Assembly (NCBI GenBank): GCA_013398955.1
Contig: VWPU01014918.1
Coordinates: 124,001-188,000, forward strand
Source of the DNA: Callaeas wilsoni
Taxonomy: Eukaryota; Chordata; Aves; Passeriformes; Callaeidae
Length of the DNA: 64,000 nt
Direction: 5' to 3'
In this document: piece after piece, positions 41,901 to 55,400 of the stretch
How positions within the stretch are numbered: position 1 is the stretch's first letter
Layout: every line of letters begins with the position of its first letter
The notes under the pieces: model-generated
Told to the model about the DNA's origin: nothing
The model's input: only the letters and a program-made list of their open reading frames with translations
The model's database searches: none
Position numbers and translations under genes: made by a program

Positions 41901-44592
41901 CTGCACTGAAAGCAGAGCTTACTGAAAAGTTTGGCAGACTTGAAGAGGTGAGAGTATTTCATGATAATGAGCAGATTGCCAGCCTTTGTATGATCCTGTT
42001 TTCATTTCATGCTGAGGGCTTTGGAGGTAGATCTCTCATTTACATGGTAGTTACAACAAGAAACAATCTCTCAATTTACTACCCTCAGCTCAGGATGCAC
42101 AAGGGCACCATTAGAATAAATTTCAAGTAGCTAAACTAAACTTTATCTAATGATGAAGACTGTGTAGACTTGTAGAGATTTTTGAATTCTAACAGACTGC
42201 TGTTGTCTTGGATATCTTTGTTCTGCTTCAAGTGAAAGCGACCTTGCAGCGTGTACTAAGAGCAAGGGCTGAAGAGTGTGAGCTGCTGAAGAGTGTCTGT
42301 GCTGAAAGCAGTGCAGACACCTTGGTGATGACATAAAATCCTTTTCATTCTAGAGCTTATCTTTGGGGGTGGGTGGAAGCAGAATGTAATGTGTGCCTTG
42401 TAGAAATCCAACCCTGGACCATGTTCTGCTGCTGGTGGTGTAACACAACTTCAGCAAAGTGTCAGGTGGCTTTGATGCTGTATTAGCCACTTGACAGTCC
42501 ATGTCACTAATGGTTCTTGGCTAGTCTGAACAGCTGTTGGGCTTGTCTTTGTCATGAACCTTTTCCTACTGTCTTTAGCAACCACAGCCAATGCTTGGGT
42601 GGATCAATGAAGAAGAGTTCTTCCAGAGCATTTCTGTTCTGGCGCAGAGCTGCCAAACCTTTTAGTACTTTCCTAGTTCTCCTAACAGTCTTGTGCATTC
42701 TGCTTTACCATCCCCTTGGGCTGCCAAAATAAAATTGTTTTCAGGGTAGTCTTGTCCATCTGATCAGACTGAGGCTGGAGTAATGCAGATGACGAGTTCC
42801 TGGGGGAAGCTGTGTGTTTCACTTGCCTGAAATACAGATGTATTAAACATTAAGGGAGGACTAACCTTCTTCCTGCTTGCTTAATACTGTGAAATAACTT
42901 GCTGTTCCTTCAGCGTCTCTATTTTACTATACCCTGAATGATTTTGCAGCAGCAGCTGATGGTCAGCTGTGAATGGGAGGCCGGAACAGAGCCATGCAAA
43001 CTTCCCTCAGTGTATTGCAAGAGATATTGCAGACGGGAAGCACTTTGGAACACTTCTGTATTTCGATTGCTGCTGCCCGACAGAGGGGGCTGTGTTCCCG
43101 TCTCTGCCCCTGTGCAGCTGCTGGTTCTGTTCTGCCAGACACCTGGGAGCTCAAATAGCTCGATGCTTCCTGAAGGGCTGCTTTAAAATTTCTACTAGAT
43201 CATGGGGGTTGTGGACAGGCAGTAAGTGCTGTATGAGTGTATAGGGTGGTGTGTGTCCAAAAAGACCAAGATTTGTAAGGTCTTTTGAGTTCCACTTTTA
43301 AAACACCAAAGTGCCTGAAAACAGAGGCACTAATCTAATGAAAGAAGAGACCAAGCTCTGGAGAGTTTTTAAAGCATATTAAACTTGGATGACCATGGCA
43401 CTTAAAAATGCATCAGAGTCATAAATGTAACAGGAGAACTTGCTGCATGCTTTGTGGCCCTGCTTTCTGTGCTGAGCTGTGAGGAGGCTCTCTTTCTGGT
43501 GTAAGTTACATGTGCTTCCTGTTGCCTTTGGACCCGGAATCAAATGCAGTTTGAGATGTAATGTTAGAAATGCTTCTCTTCGGCTTGGCCTCAACTGCCA
43601 TGGGAAAGAGTCCATGCTGAAATGGTGCTCTAATTTACCAGGATGATATGATGATAAATTTAGCTGGATTTATTGCTCAAGAAATGCTTGTGTCCTGTTG
43701 TGTTTGATTAGTCTGTGCCATTAATCCTTTATGACAAGTAAGAAATCACAAACATATTCTGAGCTAAATTCCTCTTTGTGTGTGCACATGCTGCAGCTTG
43801 CTAGTGATTTATATTTTGTGACTGGTTTTGAACCTCTGGAGAAGAGCTGGACTGAGTTTATGAAATAGCAGCTGTAGTATTATGCTTAACTATACTGACT
43901 AGCTCCAACTCTGCCAATATTGTCTGCACAACAGAAATATACTGTATCTCCTTCATTTGCTCACTGATCCCTGTAGCGTGCCTGCCTTCCGCTATGCAGT
44001 GGGGTTTTTGTGTAGTGTTCTGCTGCACTTTCCCTTTGGGGGGCAACTGACACCTCACTCTTCACAGGCTCTGTCCAAACGCAACACGGCGTTTCATGGT
44101 GGGGACTCAATCTCAATGATTGACTACATGATCTGGCCGTGGTTTGAACGTCTGGAACCATGGCAGCTGAAAGAGTGAGTACCTTGCCTGGCTTCTGGTG
44201 TGTTCTTAAGTGCTTCAGCATCAATATTGCTGGTGTACACTGCAGCAATGGGCCACTCCTGGGGGCTGCTGAAGAAAGCTTGTATTGTGTTGCAGTTTGG
44301 GGGAAGCATCCTGCTCTAAACTGCACATTGTACTGGGACAGAGAAGGTAGTAAAATAGAACTGTTCAAGCTGTTTTGCTTCCTTGATGCCCTCCAAATTT
44401 TCTGTTTGCGTTACTCAGTCCTTTCCTTTTTCCTGTAGCTGTTTGAATCACACCCCAAAGCTCCAATGCTGGATGGAGGCCATGAAGGAGGACCCTGCTG
44501 TCAAGGCTTTGATAACTGACCCACCGACATTCAAAAACTTCCTCCAGCTGTATTTGAAGAACAGCCCTGAGGCATGTGATTATGGACTCTGA
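38879..44592 (+). CDS. GSTO1: GSTO1, glutathione S-transferase omega 1, six exons, 242 aa
   Basis: A cytosolic omega-class transferase. The family catalyses glutathione-dependent thiol transfer, dehydroascorbate reduction, deglutathionylation and methylarsonate reduction. Exons 38879-38912, 39000-39108, 40634-40856, 41846-41947, 44068-44174 and 44439-44592 join to 729 nt with GT-AG introns. The product [12 protein letters not shown]... is 242 aa (mammals about 241). The thioredoxin-like domain spans about 22-100, with catalytic Cys32 in [15 protein letters not shown], the omega-type cysteine rather than Ser or Tyr. [10 protein letters not shown] supplies the cis-proline and [13 protein letters not shown] the glutathione contacts (Glu85, Ser86). 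The helical domain holds [15 protein letters not shown] and the conserved tail [10 protein letters not shown]. It is convergent with ITPRIP and divergent from CFAP43. Confidence 0.97.
39000..39108 (+). CDS. GSTO1: GSTO1 exon 2 (aa 12-48), catalytic Cys32
   Basis: Acceptor CCCGCAG|GGAGCG, donor ATCAG|GTGAGC. Encodes [20 protein letters not shown], containing the active-site cysteine. Confidence 0.96.
40634..40856 (+). CDS. GSTO1: GSTO1 exon 3 (aa 48-122)
   Basis: Acceptor CCTTTAG|CCATGA, donor TCAAAG|GTACTG. Encodes [26 protein letters not shown] and [17 protein letters not shown], completing the thioredoxin-like fold. Confidence 0.97.
41846..41947 (+). CDS. GSTO1: GSTO1 exon 4 (aa 123-156)
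   Basis: Acceptor TGTATAG|ATACCA, donor GAAGAG|GTGAGA. Encodes [17 protein letters not shown] and [10 protein letters not shown], the variable start of the helical domain. Confidence 0.95.
44068..44174 (+). CDS. GSTO1: GSTO1 exon 5 (aa 157-192)
   Basis: Acceptor TTCACAG|GCTCTG, donor AAAGA|GTGAGT. Encodes [20 protein letters not shown], the conserved helical core. Confidence 0.97.
44439..44592 (+). CDS. GSTO1: GSTO1 exon 6 (aa 192-242 and stop)
   Basis: Acceptor CCTGTAG|CTGTTT. Encodes [19 protein letters not shown] and [10 protein letters not shown], then TGA at 44590-44592. Confidence 0.97.
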
Positions 44593-44697
44593 GGTGCCAG
44601 TAGGCACATGCTGGCTGAAATGTCAGTGCTGTTTTTCGGTGTGGGAAGTCAGTGTAATTTGGTGGGGGCTCTTCTGTGATTGCATTTCGTAATGGGG

Positions 44698-44703
44698 AAT
44701 AAA
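44698..44703 (+). terminator. GSTO1 proximal poly(A) signal AATAAA
   Basis: A canonical hexamer 106 bp after the stop codon, giving a very short 3'UTR if used. Confidence 0.5.
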
Positions 44704-44948
44704 CCGGTGCTGAAAAGGCTGAGAAATCTTCTGTGAACTCCACTCCTTCCTGTCTGGAGAAGGATGTGCTGGCTTCCAGCAGGAGAGGGAAAGTCATTGC
44801 TTGCCATCAATACTGCATAAAGGAAAATGTCTCTACTCAGAGGTGATGGTCTGTAATATCTGGCCTCTTTGTAGGCATTATGGTGGGCAGTCCCTGAACT
44901 GATGCTGTTACCTGATTTAAAAATTTTAATACTGGTGTCTTGAAAATC

Positions 44949-44954
44949 AATAAA
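44949..44954 (+). terminator. GSTO1 distal poly(A) signal AATAAA
   Basis: A canonical hexamer about 360 bp after the stop codon, followed within 40 bp by GTTGTCTTC and a T-rich stretch as expected downstream of a cleavage site. The better candidate of the two. Confidence 0.65.
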
Positions 44955-47900
44955 AAGCAAACAGCGTTGTCTTCAAACAGTTTTTCCTTCCTCTTTCTGG
45001 GTAGCTATTAGTCACTGGACTGGTTATGCAGAGAGACCAGAGCAGTGCACTGTAAAGGCTAAAACAGTGTGGCTTGTGAAGTTAAGATGTGATTCCTAGT
45101 GCAAACTGGTTGTCTCTTCAGACAGCTGTACTGCCAAAATACTGACTTTGCAGCCCTGCCCACCTACCCCTGCTCAAGTCATGTTTGCAGGAACCATCTA
45201 GTAAGGGCTTCCAGTTTTGGTTAGATGTGCTAGGGCAGAGTGTATGGTTATAATCCTTCTCTGCCCTTCTGAAGTACTGTTGTGTTTATTCTAGGTTCTA
45301 ACCTAAAGGCTGGAGTAAGGAGTAAAGCCAACAGAAACCATATTATGAGCAGAAGGACATTTATTTTCTGTTCTTAGAATTTAAAGCATTGCTCTGCTTG
45401 TCAAGGTGTAGGTGAAATTAGAGAACAGAAGTAAAAGGAGTTTAGCCAGAACATTATGCTGGTGATGTCGTGGTGCTGGTGAAGCATAGGAAAGGTAAGT
45501 GGCAGGATCAGAGCTTTTTAGTTGAACATCTTTGAAGCTATCCTGTATGTTAATGCAGCAGTGTGGGGACAAGATTATTTGTATCACAAGGAGTCACAGG
45601 AAAAACTTCTTCCTCTCCTGTTTTTTCCTTTTTTCCTGTCCACATCTATGACTCATTCTGATGTCTGTCAGACCACTAGCTGCCCAAACTAGCCATAGTT
45701 CCAGAAAATAAGCACACAGAAAGAAATAAGGCAAAGCAGCATATTCAAGGGCAGGGCTGGTTCCCTTTGGACTGAGGTGCTTGTCATAAGAGATCCAAGA
45801 CTCTTCTATCTGTCTCCTGTTGCAGTGAGGTGAGGTAGCATAGCAGAATGTGGTGGTTCATGGATTGCATGGTGATTGAGGCACTGGGAGTCTTGGAGCT
45901 TTTCTAGAGGAGAAGTAGACTGATCTTTTTCCCATAATATGTTCTGCCCTGGCACAGTAACTCTGAGATGATGCATGCTTGTATAACTTCAAGTAGGAAA
46001 GAGAGATTTGGTGAGGAAAAAGAACGAGCAGGAACTTGGTCTGTCGGCCTGTGGCTATTGGAGGGGTTTTTTTATGCTCTTACTAGCTTTAATTCAAACT
46101 ATGTAGCTTTTCCCCTCCTGTTTATCTTTGTGGCCTTTAAAAACATCTGGCACTGCTTAGAGAAATAATAATTATGCTGCTGTTCCTTCCAGAATACTGT
46201 AGTTTTTTAAAAAGTTTCCAGTTGGGATGTGACGCTACACATGTTTCATAGATTGTCATTAGAGGACTCAGAGAAAGCCGAGAGTTGTGAAATGTTGTCA
46301 GGATGTGGATCTAGGCCCTTTCATTAGATGAAAGCAAGGTTTGAGCTTTATAAAGCCAATGTCTCTGAAGTAGTGTTGGTGGGATCTCGGTGGCAAACTT
46401 CCAAGAATTAACTGCAGAACATTTTGGTTTTATTAGCAGCTCTGCTTTGTGTAGGGCTTGTTAAAAGCTGTTAAGATAGTGCTAGAAATATGTTACAGTT
46501 TGCTCCAAGGTGTTATTTGACTGTAGTGGGAGATGTGACATTAGGGAGATCCAGTAATAGGTTAAGAGCAGAGATCAGCATCCAAAAACTGAACTGGCTC
46601 CAGCCAGACCATGGTAACCCAGAGACTGTGTTATCAGAACAGAAAGAAATGCTCTCCCCATCTTTATTTAGTGGCTTTAGTGTACCATTATAAATGTGCT
46701 ACTTCAGCAAAGAAAAAGTAAAATGAAATATTCTGCCTTATAATTTACTATTAAATATCTGTGTTCTAAATCCCCAGGCAGACAGCTGGGGTCTTGAACT
46801 CATTACAGCACGGCAAGAAATGCAGGCCTCAGGCAAAGTGTTTTTAATGTGGTAATGAATATGCAATACTGGCCCAGTCTTGAAAGGAAAAGACAAGTTA
46901 TGTGGAATGGACTGGCTCTCTCCTTTCAGGGTGGATGGGTGGAAAGGACACATTTGCATTTTCAGTTTTGATCAACAGAAGAGAAAGATGGAAGTTGGTA
47001 AGGAAAGGATCAACATGAACAGCTCTTCCCTTTGGTCAGAGTTCTCCTTAAAACCTTCTGTAGATCAGATAGTACAGTAAGTGTGGTCTTTACTCACCTT
47101 CTGCTCCATGTTTTGCCCTTGAAAATTGTTAGTGCTCTTGCTTTCAAAAAAAGAGGGTGCTTGTTTGGTTGGTTGTTTTCTGTTATTGTGCCACCAAATA
47201 TAACTGCTACTAGCACAGGTTAAAAAAGATTAATTCAGTGTCAAGCAAACAAGGACAGAGTTTGTCTTATAAAACTAGTGAGTTTAGTAGCATGATGGAT
47301 GATAGATACTTCAGGTTAGCAAGGCATTGGGCCTTGTCCTGTCCTGCATTTGTAGCATGTCCCTATAGTTTTACTGATGTCCTTGAGATGTTTGGTACCC
47401 TCATGAAAGGTGTGGTCCAGCGTTTGTTCATTATAATTTTAGGATCCCTTATATTGAAGCTAAGAGAAAGGTAGAAGGGAGCCAAGATAGAAGGAAGGAA
47501 TGGGGATCCCAAGTTCTCAGAGCTGGGAAGTTTTGCTGAGTTTTGGGTAAGTTGAGTGGGAACCTGGGTGAATGGGACTGTGGCTAAAAGAGCAGGCCCT
47601 TGCTTGGGGAAGTTGTTGAGAATTTTCTGTCTAGAAAGTTATTAAAAGGGCCAGTGGTTCTTGCACTGAAAGTGGTAGTAACTGGAGATACTGATTTGAA
47701 AAGTTTCAAAAATCATGTACTACAGATACCTGAAACACTTGTGTCAACTCCACACAGATGCCTGTGGATTTGTTGCTTTTTCTAATCAACCAAAAGGGAA
47801 GAGAAAAAGAAATCTCAAGTTTTTGCTGTGTTTCACTTAATCTCAGATTCTTGCCATGCTGCGTTTAGCAGCTGTCCTGCTCACCAGACGGGCCTTGCTG

Positions 47901-50900
47901 TGTGTGAGTGCACACGTTGGGCATGTGGTGTTGGCACAGTGTTACATGTCCTGGGACTGCTCTCCCCAGTTTTCCACTGTCATGACATCTGTAATGTTCC
48001 CCTGCATTAGCAGGGTTTGAGAACTGGCTGTTTATTATCCTCTCCCCTGTCTTTACTAGTAGCCTGATTATTTCACAACCATTCCTCGGACATGGATTTT
48101 ACTTGGGAATAGCTCATGAAAATGAGGTCTCTTTATAGTCATGAGGTCAGGTGCAATTTTACTAAATCACTCCCATTTTCTGTAAGGTGGAAACAGTCTT
48201 TTCTACTACTGGTCCAAAGCCAACAGGAGTGGCAGTTGCTGATTTATCTGAGTAAAGTAATGATGCCACGTGATATCATTAGTATTTTTCCCCTTCTACA
48301 ACACTTTGATTTACTAAAACAGGAGTTTCAAAACTTGTCAGTGAGATACAGATGTTTAGCAGTCTGCAGTAATGCTGTATCTGAGTCCAGGAGGGAGCGA
48401 GAATGCAGCTGGTATGAAGGAGCTGATGTATGGAGCCTGTTCTGTGCCTCTCGCAGCATCTTCTGGTGAGCAGGAAGCAGCTTGTGAGAACTGCAGGATG
48501 TGCTGTAGGTTTGTGTCTTAGAACCACCACCCCTGGCAAAGCCGATGGAAAAAGCCATCTCTCCAGGGGAAAGGGAGCCAGGAATAGGGGCACTGAACAG
48601 CCACAAGCTGGGTAGGGAACAGACAGTGTTTCCTGTAAGCTGCAAACCATTTGCATGAGTCACCTATGTGACTGCACAGCAAAAGCATAGGAGGGCTGAG
48701 AAAAGCTGTCAGCTTCAGACTGCCTGAAGAATCAATGAGGACCAATGGAGACATTATGAATTAATACCGTCCTTCCTGTAGCTCTCTGCAGCATTCCTGC
48801 TACCCCAAAGGATGCTTTTGTGCCTTTCCTCCTGTCACTCAAACTATCCTCAGAAGGGAGCTCTCAACAAGAATATGCTTTGGGCCAGTCCACAGGCTGG
48901 AGCGTGGATGTTTTTATATGTCCCCTATAGATTCATCACAGAGCTCTTTTCTGTGCCTGTTTAGGCTTGGAAGCAGAGTTTGTCTCCTCTTACTTGTAGT
49001 AATTAAGGCACGGTGATTAATCAGCTGTTTGTCTGTGGGAAGACAGCTCTGATAGGACCTGTGTATTCAAGCCCACAGATTAGGTGCCTCAGTTCCTCTC
49101 AATTTGCTTTCTGTGTCTTGGCTGTTTTGTGCTAGTGTATCTCTGCTCTGGATCAAACCTTTCACTTCCAAAGCTTTGCCAGGTGTGGCTCTGGCAGGGG
49201 AGTCAGTGTGGGGCTAATGGTAGAAAGGTGCATGTGGACAAGCCTTGTTCTCTAGTTTTGCATACAGGAGGTTTGTAATACTGACATGATGTGATAGGCC
49301 TGAAGGTGAACTGAACTGGCAGGAATATCCTGCTGAGAGTGCAGAACTCCTCTGTTCTGTGGGAACACCCGTGTGACAGAGGCCAGGAAGGGGTGCTCTG
49401 GATCATCTGTGCTTATAGGCACAGGAACCATCCAGGGCTGCCCTGCCCTGCCCGGTGTGAGCAGGTAGGGATGAGATCTGGAACATGTTAACAAGCTAAA
49501 TACCATCTCCCTGAGGATTTGGGAAATTCCTCTGTGCTGTCTGATTCCCAGCAGAGGGCTAGAGAGCAAGACTAAAGGTTGGGAGCCATGGAATGGGTTT
49601 CTGCCTTGATGTACCTGGGGAGGTGAAGTGACTGATGAGTCAGGCTGTGCACTGTGGTTACTGATCCTAGACTTGCCTAGCTCTGCCCCCTGGGCCTCTA
49701 TTGCACTGTGCTGGATCCTGAATGTTAGATTGTCTGCAGAAAGGTGCCTAACTTGACTTCCAATGGCAGTGTCATGGCTCTTCTGGAAAGCAGGACAATA
49801 CAGATAGAAATTTAATCTTGTCTCCTTACATGATTACATTTTTGCTGAGTTGAGACTGTTAATGGCTGTGGGCCCACCAGTGGATTTGAAGATAGTTTAA
49901 TTTCTAAAATAGACTCCTTTTCTTGCTGAGTGCCTAAGACACCTTTAAGAACTTCATTGGTTTTATTTTTTTTGGGTGGGAGGGGGCACAATTTTTAACA
50001 TAGGGGCACAGTTTTTAACACGGTGCCATAGTCAGACTTCTTACAGGCACTCAAATATCTGAACAGGCTGTATTTAAATGTTTCACCTCAGCACCTTCTT
50101 TGCTTTCCCCTCAGAGCAGATCAATAAAGCTAATACCTTTTTTCTCCTTCCTCTAACATTCTGTGTGAGCTCTGGTTTTAGCTAGACAGATTTATAATTA
50201 CTTGTAAACTCAGAGCCTTTCTTTGCAGAGGTGCTGCCTTTGAATAATGACTGAGAAGCTTTGTTCTCTGCCTCTGCAGCCAGAGGTTTTACTTCCAGCA
50301 GCTGAGGAGTCTCAGATGACATTCTTAAATGTAACATAACTGGAAAATTGAGTTTCTTGAAAAGCACTGTAACATTAATTGATCCACAGCAGGAGCTTGT
50401 TCAGATTCCTGTTTTGAGACCAGACTGGTCCAATAGATATGATGGTAATACCTGTTTGCATCCATCTTCCCTTAAGGCTCTGCTGCAAAGTTGGGTGGAT
50501 CATTTTGAGAGTAGCAGAAGCAGTAACACAGCTTGGCATTTTCTCACAGCTTATTTCTTCAGGTCAAAGAAGACATGAGCACCTACTACCTTTTACTGCA
50601 CTGGGAATATTTAAAATACCTCTTTTGTGCTTTTGAAGCATTATGAAAGTCTTTGTCTCCTATCCATCTGCCTGCTTGCTTAAAGATTATCAGAGGTATT
50701 TCTGAGCTCTGTCAAATTTAGTGAAAATTGTTTGATGGATTCAGAAGCTACTTGGAAGGAGATGAAAGCACAGGCCCTCTTTCCCCCTGCCCGTATGTGC
50801 GAACACACCGACTGCATAGGAGACTGGCTAAAAATAACCTAGTTTATGTTGCCATAAGAAATTTATTTCAGCAAATGACAGGACGGCCTGGAATTTTACT

Positions 50901-52472
50901 TGGAAGGGATGCAACAGCTTACATGTTTGGTTGAACCCAATGACCCAACACCTTGAGGCATCCTTTTCCCAAACAAATAGAATCCAGTTAAATATAAGTT
51001 AAAATCTGATCCTGTGCCAGTGGCACTTGGGGACCTGTGTTAGCTTTTAGTCCTGCAAGCAACAAACCGTAATGCAGAGTTGAGTGGAGTGGATGGAACA
51101 TGCTCGATATGTGGGCAAATCCTGAGCAGTATCCCATTCTGAGACCAGTGTTACCAGTTTGATCCCTACTGGTACCTTACCAAATTCATGTTACAATGCT
51201 TGTGAATCAGCATATGCTCTGAGGTTGCTTTTGCCTTTTTTTTTTTTTTAATAGCACACGCATTTCTGTCTACTTGAAATAAAGGAGATTGTGTCTTTGC
51301 TTACAGCTACCCTATGAGTGGTAAAAAGTCATTAGATAAATTTTAAAGCTAAAAACCAGTCTCTAGTGGGTGGCTTTCTCTTTCTGCTCTGCTTACTCTG
51401 TGACAGATAATATTGTAATAATGGTCATGGCATGGTCCAAAAATCTGCCAATTGCCCTTCTGAAAAAGGATTTTATATTGATGTTACTCTTTCTGTTCCA
51501 TAGCAACACTGCAGCAGTAAATGAGGCAAAGAAAAAAAAAAAGCTCTAGGAAATCAAGAGCTCAATGGAGAAAATGTTGCTGAGCTTGTCAGATAGCTTT
51601 GAAGCAGGATGGGTTTATTTTTGTTTGGTTTGGGGTTTGTTTTTTTTTTAATAACAAAGTTGAACCAAACCAACGAAGACTGCTGATGATCTTTGGCTAC
51701 CGAATTCCCTTTCCAGCAGTGTGTAGTTGATCCTGGGAAACTGTAACTTCTGGCTAAGTAGATTTGGGCTGCAGCTGCTTCTGAGACCTGCTCAGTGCTG
51801 ATTCAACCCCAGTGAGCACTGGAAGGCAGAGTTATTAAAGGTGTGCAGGGCATTCTGTGGGGCTGGAAGACATTTTTGCCAAGGAAACAGTGGTGCTTTT
51901 ATTATATGAATTAATAATTAGCTCTGGGTGTGTTTCCAGAGCCAGAGCATATTAGAATATTAACAAGGAGGTGCCATTCTCTTAAACCAGGCAAAGGAAT
52001 TAAGTGGTGGGCTAAGTGGTGGTGGGTGGTTGCTGAAGTTGGCTGTGGATACCCATAAAATAAGCAGGTAAAGAGGATTCTCTGGCTGAACTGGAAATTC
52101 AGGAGATTTCTTGTTCAGCCCATAAAGGCAAAATCTATTAGTATTATTTAGGGCTTGCCATGAAAGGGTGTTTTTGAGCAGACATATTCAGAATAATTAC
52201 TTTGATTTCCTGTGGATTCGTATTCTCAAGAAGAATGACATCCCTGGCATTATTCTGGAATAGCTATCCCACTTTATGTTGATGTTGCAGTTTATTCTGG
52301 AATCATTTCTACAGGGATTCAGGAAAACCAGGAATTCTTGCTGCTGGGCTCACTGTGCTAGGATCACACTGGAAATATCCCCACTCCTTCCTTCTGTTCT
52401 CTTAGAAACATTTTGCAGGCAACTAGAAACAAAAGAGACTTCATGCTCATTTAGATTTTGTACAAGACTTCC

Positions 52473-52478
52473 TTTATT
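52473..52478 (-). terminator. distal candidate ITPRIP poly(A) signal AATAAA
   Basis: On the minus strand AATAAA is followed by TCTTTTGTTTCTAGTTG within 60 bp, as expected for a cleavage region. It would imply a 3'UTR of about 4.5 kb. A plus-strand AATAAA overlaps the same spot (52482-52487). Confidence 0.3.
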
Positions 52479-55400
52479 ATAAATAAAGCTGCATGAGAAG
52501 GTCTATACAAATTCAACAGTGTCCTGCTGTAGAAGCAGCGGTTTAAGTACAGCATTGTCAATCAAGGAAGACCTTAGTTTGGAGAGGTCTGGTTTATTGC
52601 CCATCTTGGCTGCATTGCCAAGATTCATCTTTGTAATACAGCCTTGCTTCTGAGCTAACACGTTACACACAGACCCCCCCCAGTTCTAAAAAAGGACAAG
52701 TAATAAATAAAGCTGTTTACCAGGTAGGGTCCTATGAGAGCCAACCCCTCACTGAGCAGCAGCAAAGCTGTTACAGGTGCCTAAAGTCTCTTTTCTTCAC
52801 CACAGAGAAAACACTGCAAAGACCTTGCATTAAAAATGGCTGGTGAACTAAGACCAAATCCTGCTGCTTGAATACTGGATAAATTTTTGGATAATTTTGC
52901 TAAACTACATCTTTATACCCCTGTATATACCTGTATGCAGAGCAACTTGGAGAGAGAGAAGCTCTTTTCTGTGGCTGCTTAACAGTGAACACCCAACACC
53001 TCCCCTTAGAAGACATTCAGCTCCTGTACAGCAATAATAACCTTAGACCAAGACATTTTCTAAAGGCAAATGGCTCCTGAGGCTATGCTGTAGATCAGTG
53101 GTTGCCATCAACCCACCACTCATTCCATTGCTTTGACAGAGTCTGTAATAAAATATTAAAACCACAAGCTGAGGGCACAGGGAGTGGCTGGAAACCAGTG
53201 GAAGGCACTCAGAGTTCATCTGTTGAATTCACCTGGTTAACAAATGGCAAGAACAGTACTGAGGCACAAGAAAGGAGTGCAGGACAGGCCATTTACCTTT
53301 CCTTAGGATGTCTCATAGAGATACAGGCATTGCCAAAGAGATGCTTGTTACTCAGGTGGCCTATGGAGTTTTGTTTTAAAAGAACGTTTTTCACTTTAAA
53401 CCACACAATCTCACTTCTACTCCCATCCTTTAAAGCTGCTTCCTATGAATATCCACCCAGATTTCAATCAAGGCAGAACTACACATGTGCGACACCAAAA
53501 GGTCTTAGGGAGTTTTTACAGGCTGGCAGCTGATGGAACTGAATTGTCTTATAAACCTTATTTTGTGAAATGTGAGTGTGGGCTTTTACTGAGAGGCTTT
53601 ATTTAGTGGGCAAAGATTTGATACAGGAGACAAAGAAGTCCAAGGAATTATGTGCTTCACATCACGGCCTCCTTGTACCACGGCAGAGGTGTGGTCCAAA
53701 GAAACACTGTGTACCAACCTCTCCTCTGATGGGACATGTCTGTACCTTTGGTTTGCAAGGAAGATTTCCACTCTGAGGCTGACTAGAGCACAGTTTATAA
53801 TCACAGAGAACATTTCCCCCCAACAGGTATGAGTGGGTCCCCTCACAGCCTAAATGCACAGACCAGATCACTTAAAAGGTGCTCAGGGCAAAATGAGCAT
53901 ATTGCATGCAAGAAAATTAAGCCCAGCAATTTGCTTTCAGTGGAATCAAATCCATAAATTACTTGATTCACCTCCAGCTTTTGTTCAGCTAAACCCCATG
54001 GGAACACTTCAGGGTCAGTTTGGGAGTAAGAGAGAACAGGCATACAAGTACAGAAAATAAAGAACAAAAGATTCAATCCACTTATCAGTTCAGGTTCCCT
54101 GTGAGTCTGAGCAGCAGTGCTTGGGGCTGTGTAAAGACGAGTTTGGGCACGTTTACAAGCCCATTGCAACTGGGCTTAATTTAAGCATTGCAAAGCTTTG
54201 TTCTGACATTTTTATAGGGGAGTTACCTTATTCTGTTCAACAGCCTTTTCTTCTCATGCTTCCCCTGCTCAACCTTATATAAAAGTTATTTTTCAACTCT
54301 GAATATCATTTCCTGAGAGACCTGGTCGCGAATTTGTTTCTGTTCTTTGGGCAGTCTAAATTTAGACTCCTGACAGGAAACGGCAGAGAAATTCTAATTT
54401 CTCTCTGGCTGGGCCGGGAGCACATTTAGAAGCAAGTCCAACCACAACTGCTCCATCGTGACCTGCCTGCCAGCAGTCCACGTAAAGCTGGCTCTGCTAT
54501 GGGCACTTTGCAGTAAACCTGGGCAGGTAAAAATGGCAGATCGCCTGGGTTTGCAAATGACTTACGCAGCTCCCGATGTAGCCTCCAGGCTCCAGTACTG
54601 ACCCACCCTTCCTGTACCTCTGCTTGTCACTACCTGCTTGCCATGTCCCCTGAGATTGCTCCTGCTCTCTTTCCTACTGGGGAAAGCCTTCTTGGCTGTA
54701 CAAAGCAAAGCCAGAGCTTACAGCACTCCTTAGCGTCAGCAATTAGTCCTGCCCTGTTGCTCACCTGGCAATCTCCCAGGCACTCATCCCCAAGGATGCT
54801 GAAGCAAGCACTAATGATCCAAGACTTTTTCCTACTGGCATTACCCACCAGCCTCTTCTTCCCCATTTCTACCTACCCCTTACTTTCTGCTTAGAGATCC
54901 TACTTAACTACCTGTGGTAATAAAAGCCAAGGGAGGCAGCACTTTGAGCATAGTTCCCTGTCACCACCTGCGCTTTCTTATAAACCAGGTGTGGAGACAG
55001 GAGTTACAGCTTTCTCTGCCTTTGTGCATGAAGTCCCTCCCTGGTGGAGGGACAGAGAAGAACAGACACCAATGAAGTGGTGAAACGGTTTTTACCAGGA
55101 AAAGGGTGGAGAGGACATGTCTATGTAGAGTTTGCTTATCAACTGGATCAGGCTGGATAACAAGCTTCATGCTGTATGCTGTCCCCAGCAGTGATACAGG
55201 ATTGAATCTTCCTCTGATGTGATAGAGAGGATTGATAAAAAGGGACCTCTGGAGTGATGGTAAAAGCATCCCTGACAGGTCTTACCTCACAGAACAACCA
55301 TCCTATTGTAAACAGGATTAAGGGAAGCCCTAGTGTGAAACTTTGCAGGAAATCCTAGTGTAAGAAAATGGTAGGAGAAGTCCCTTAGCACTGGAGGCCA

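Larger units (their letters stand above)
44593..44975 (+). other. GSTO1: GSTO1 3'UTR (inferred)
   Basis: The region from the stop codon to just past the second poly(A) signal. The true cleavage site is not determined. Confidence 0.6.

Noticed and set aside
53102..53533. 143-aa plus-strand frame in the intergenic interval
   Set aside because: Low-similarity composition with no motif; it overlaps a possible ITPRIP 3'UTR on the other strand.
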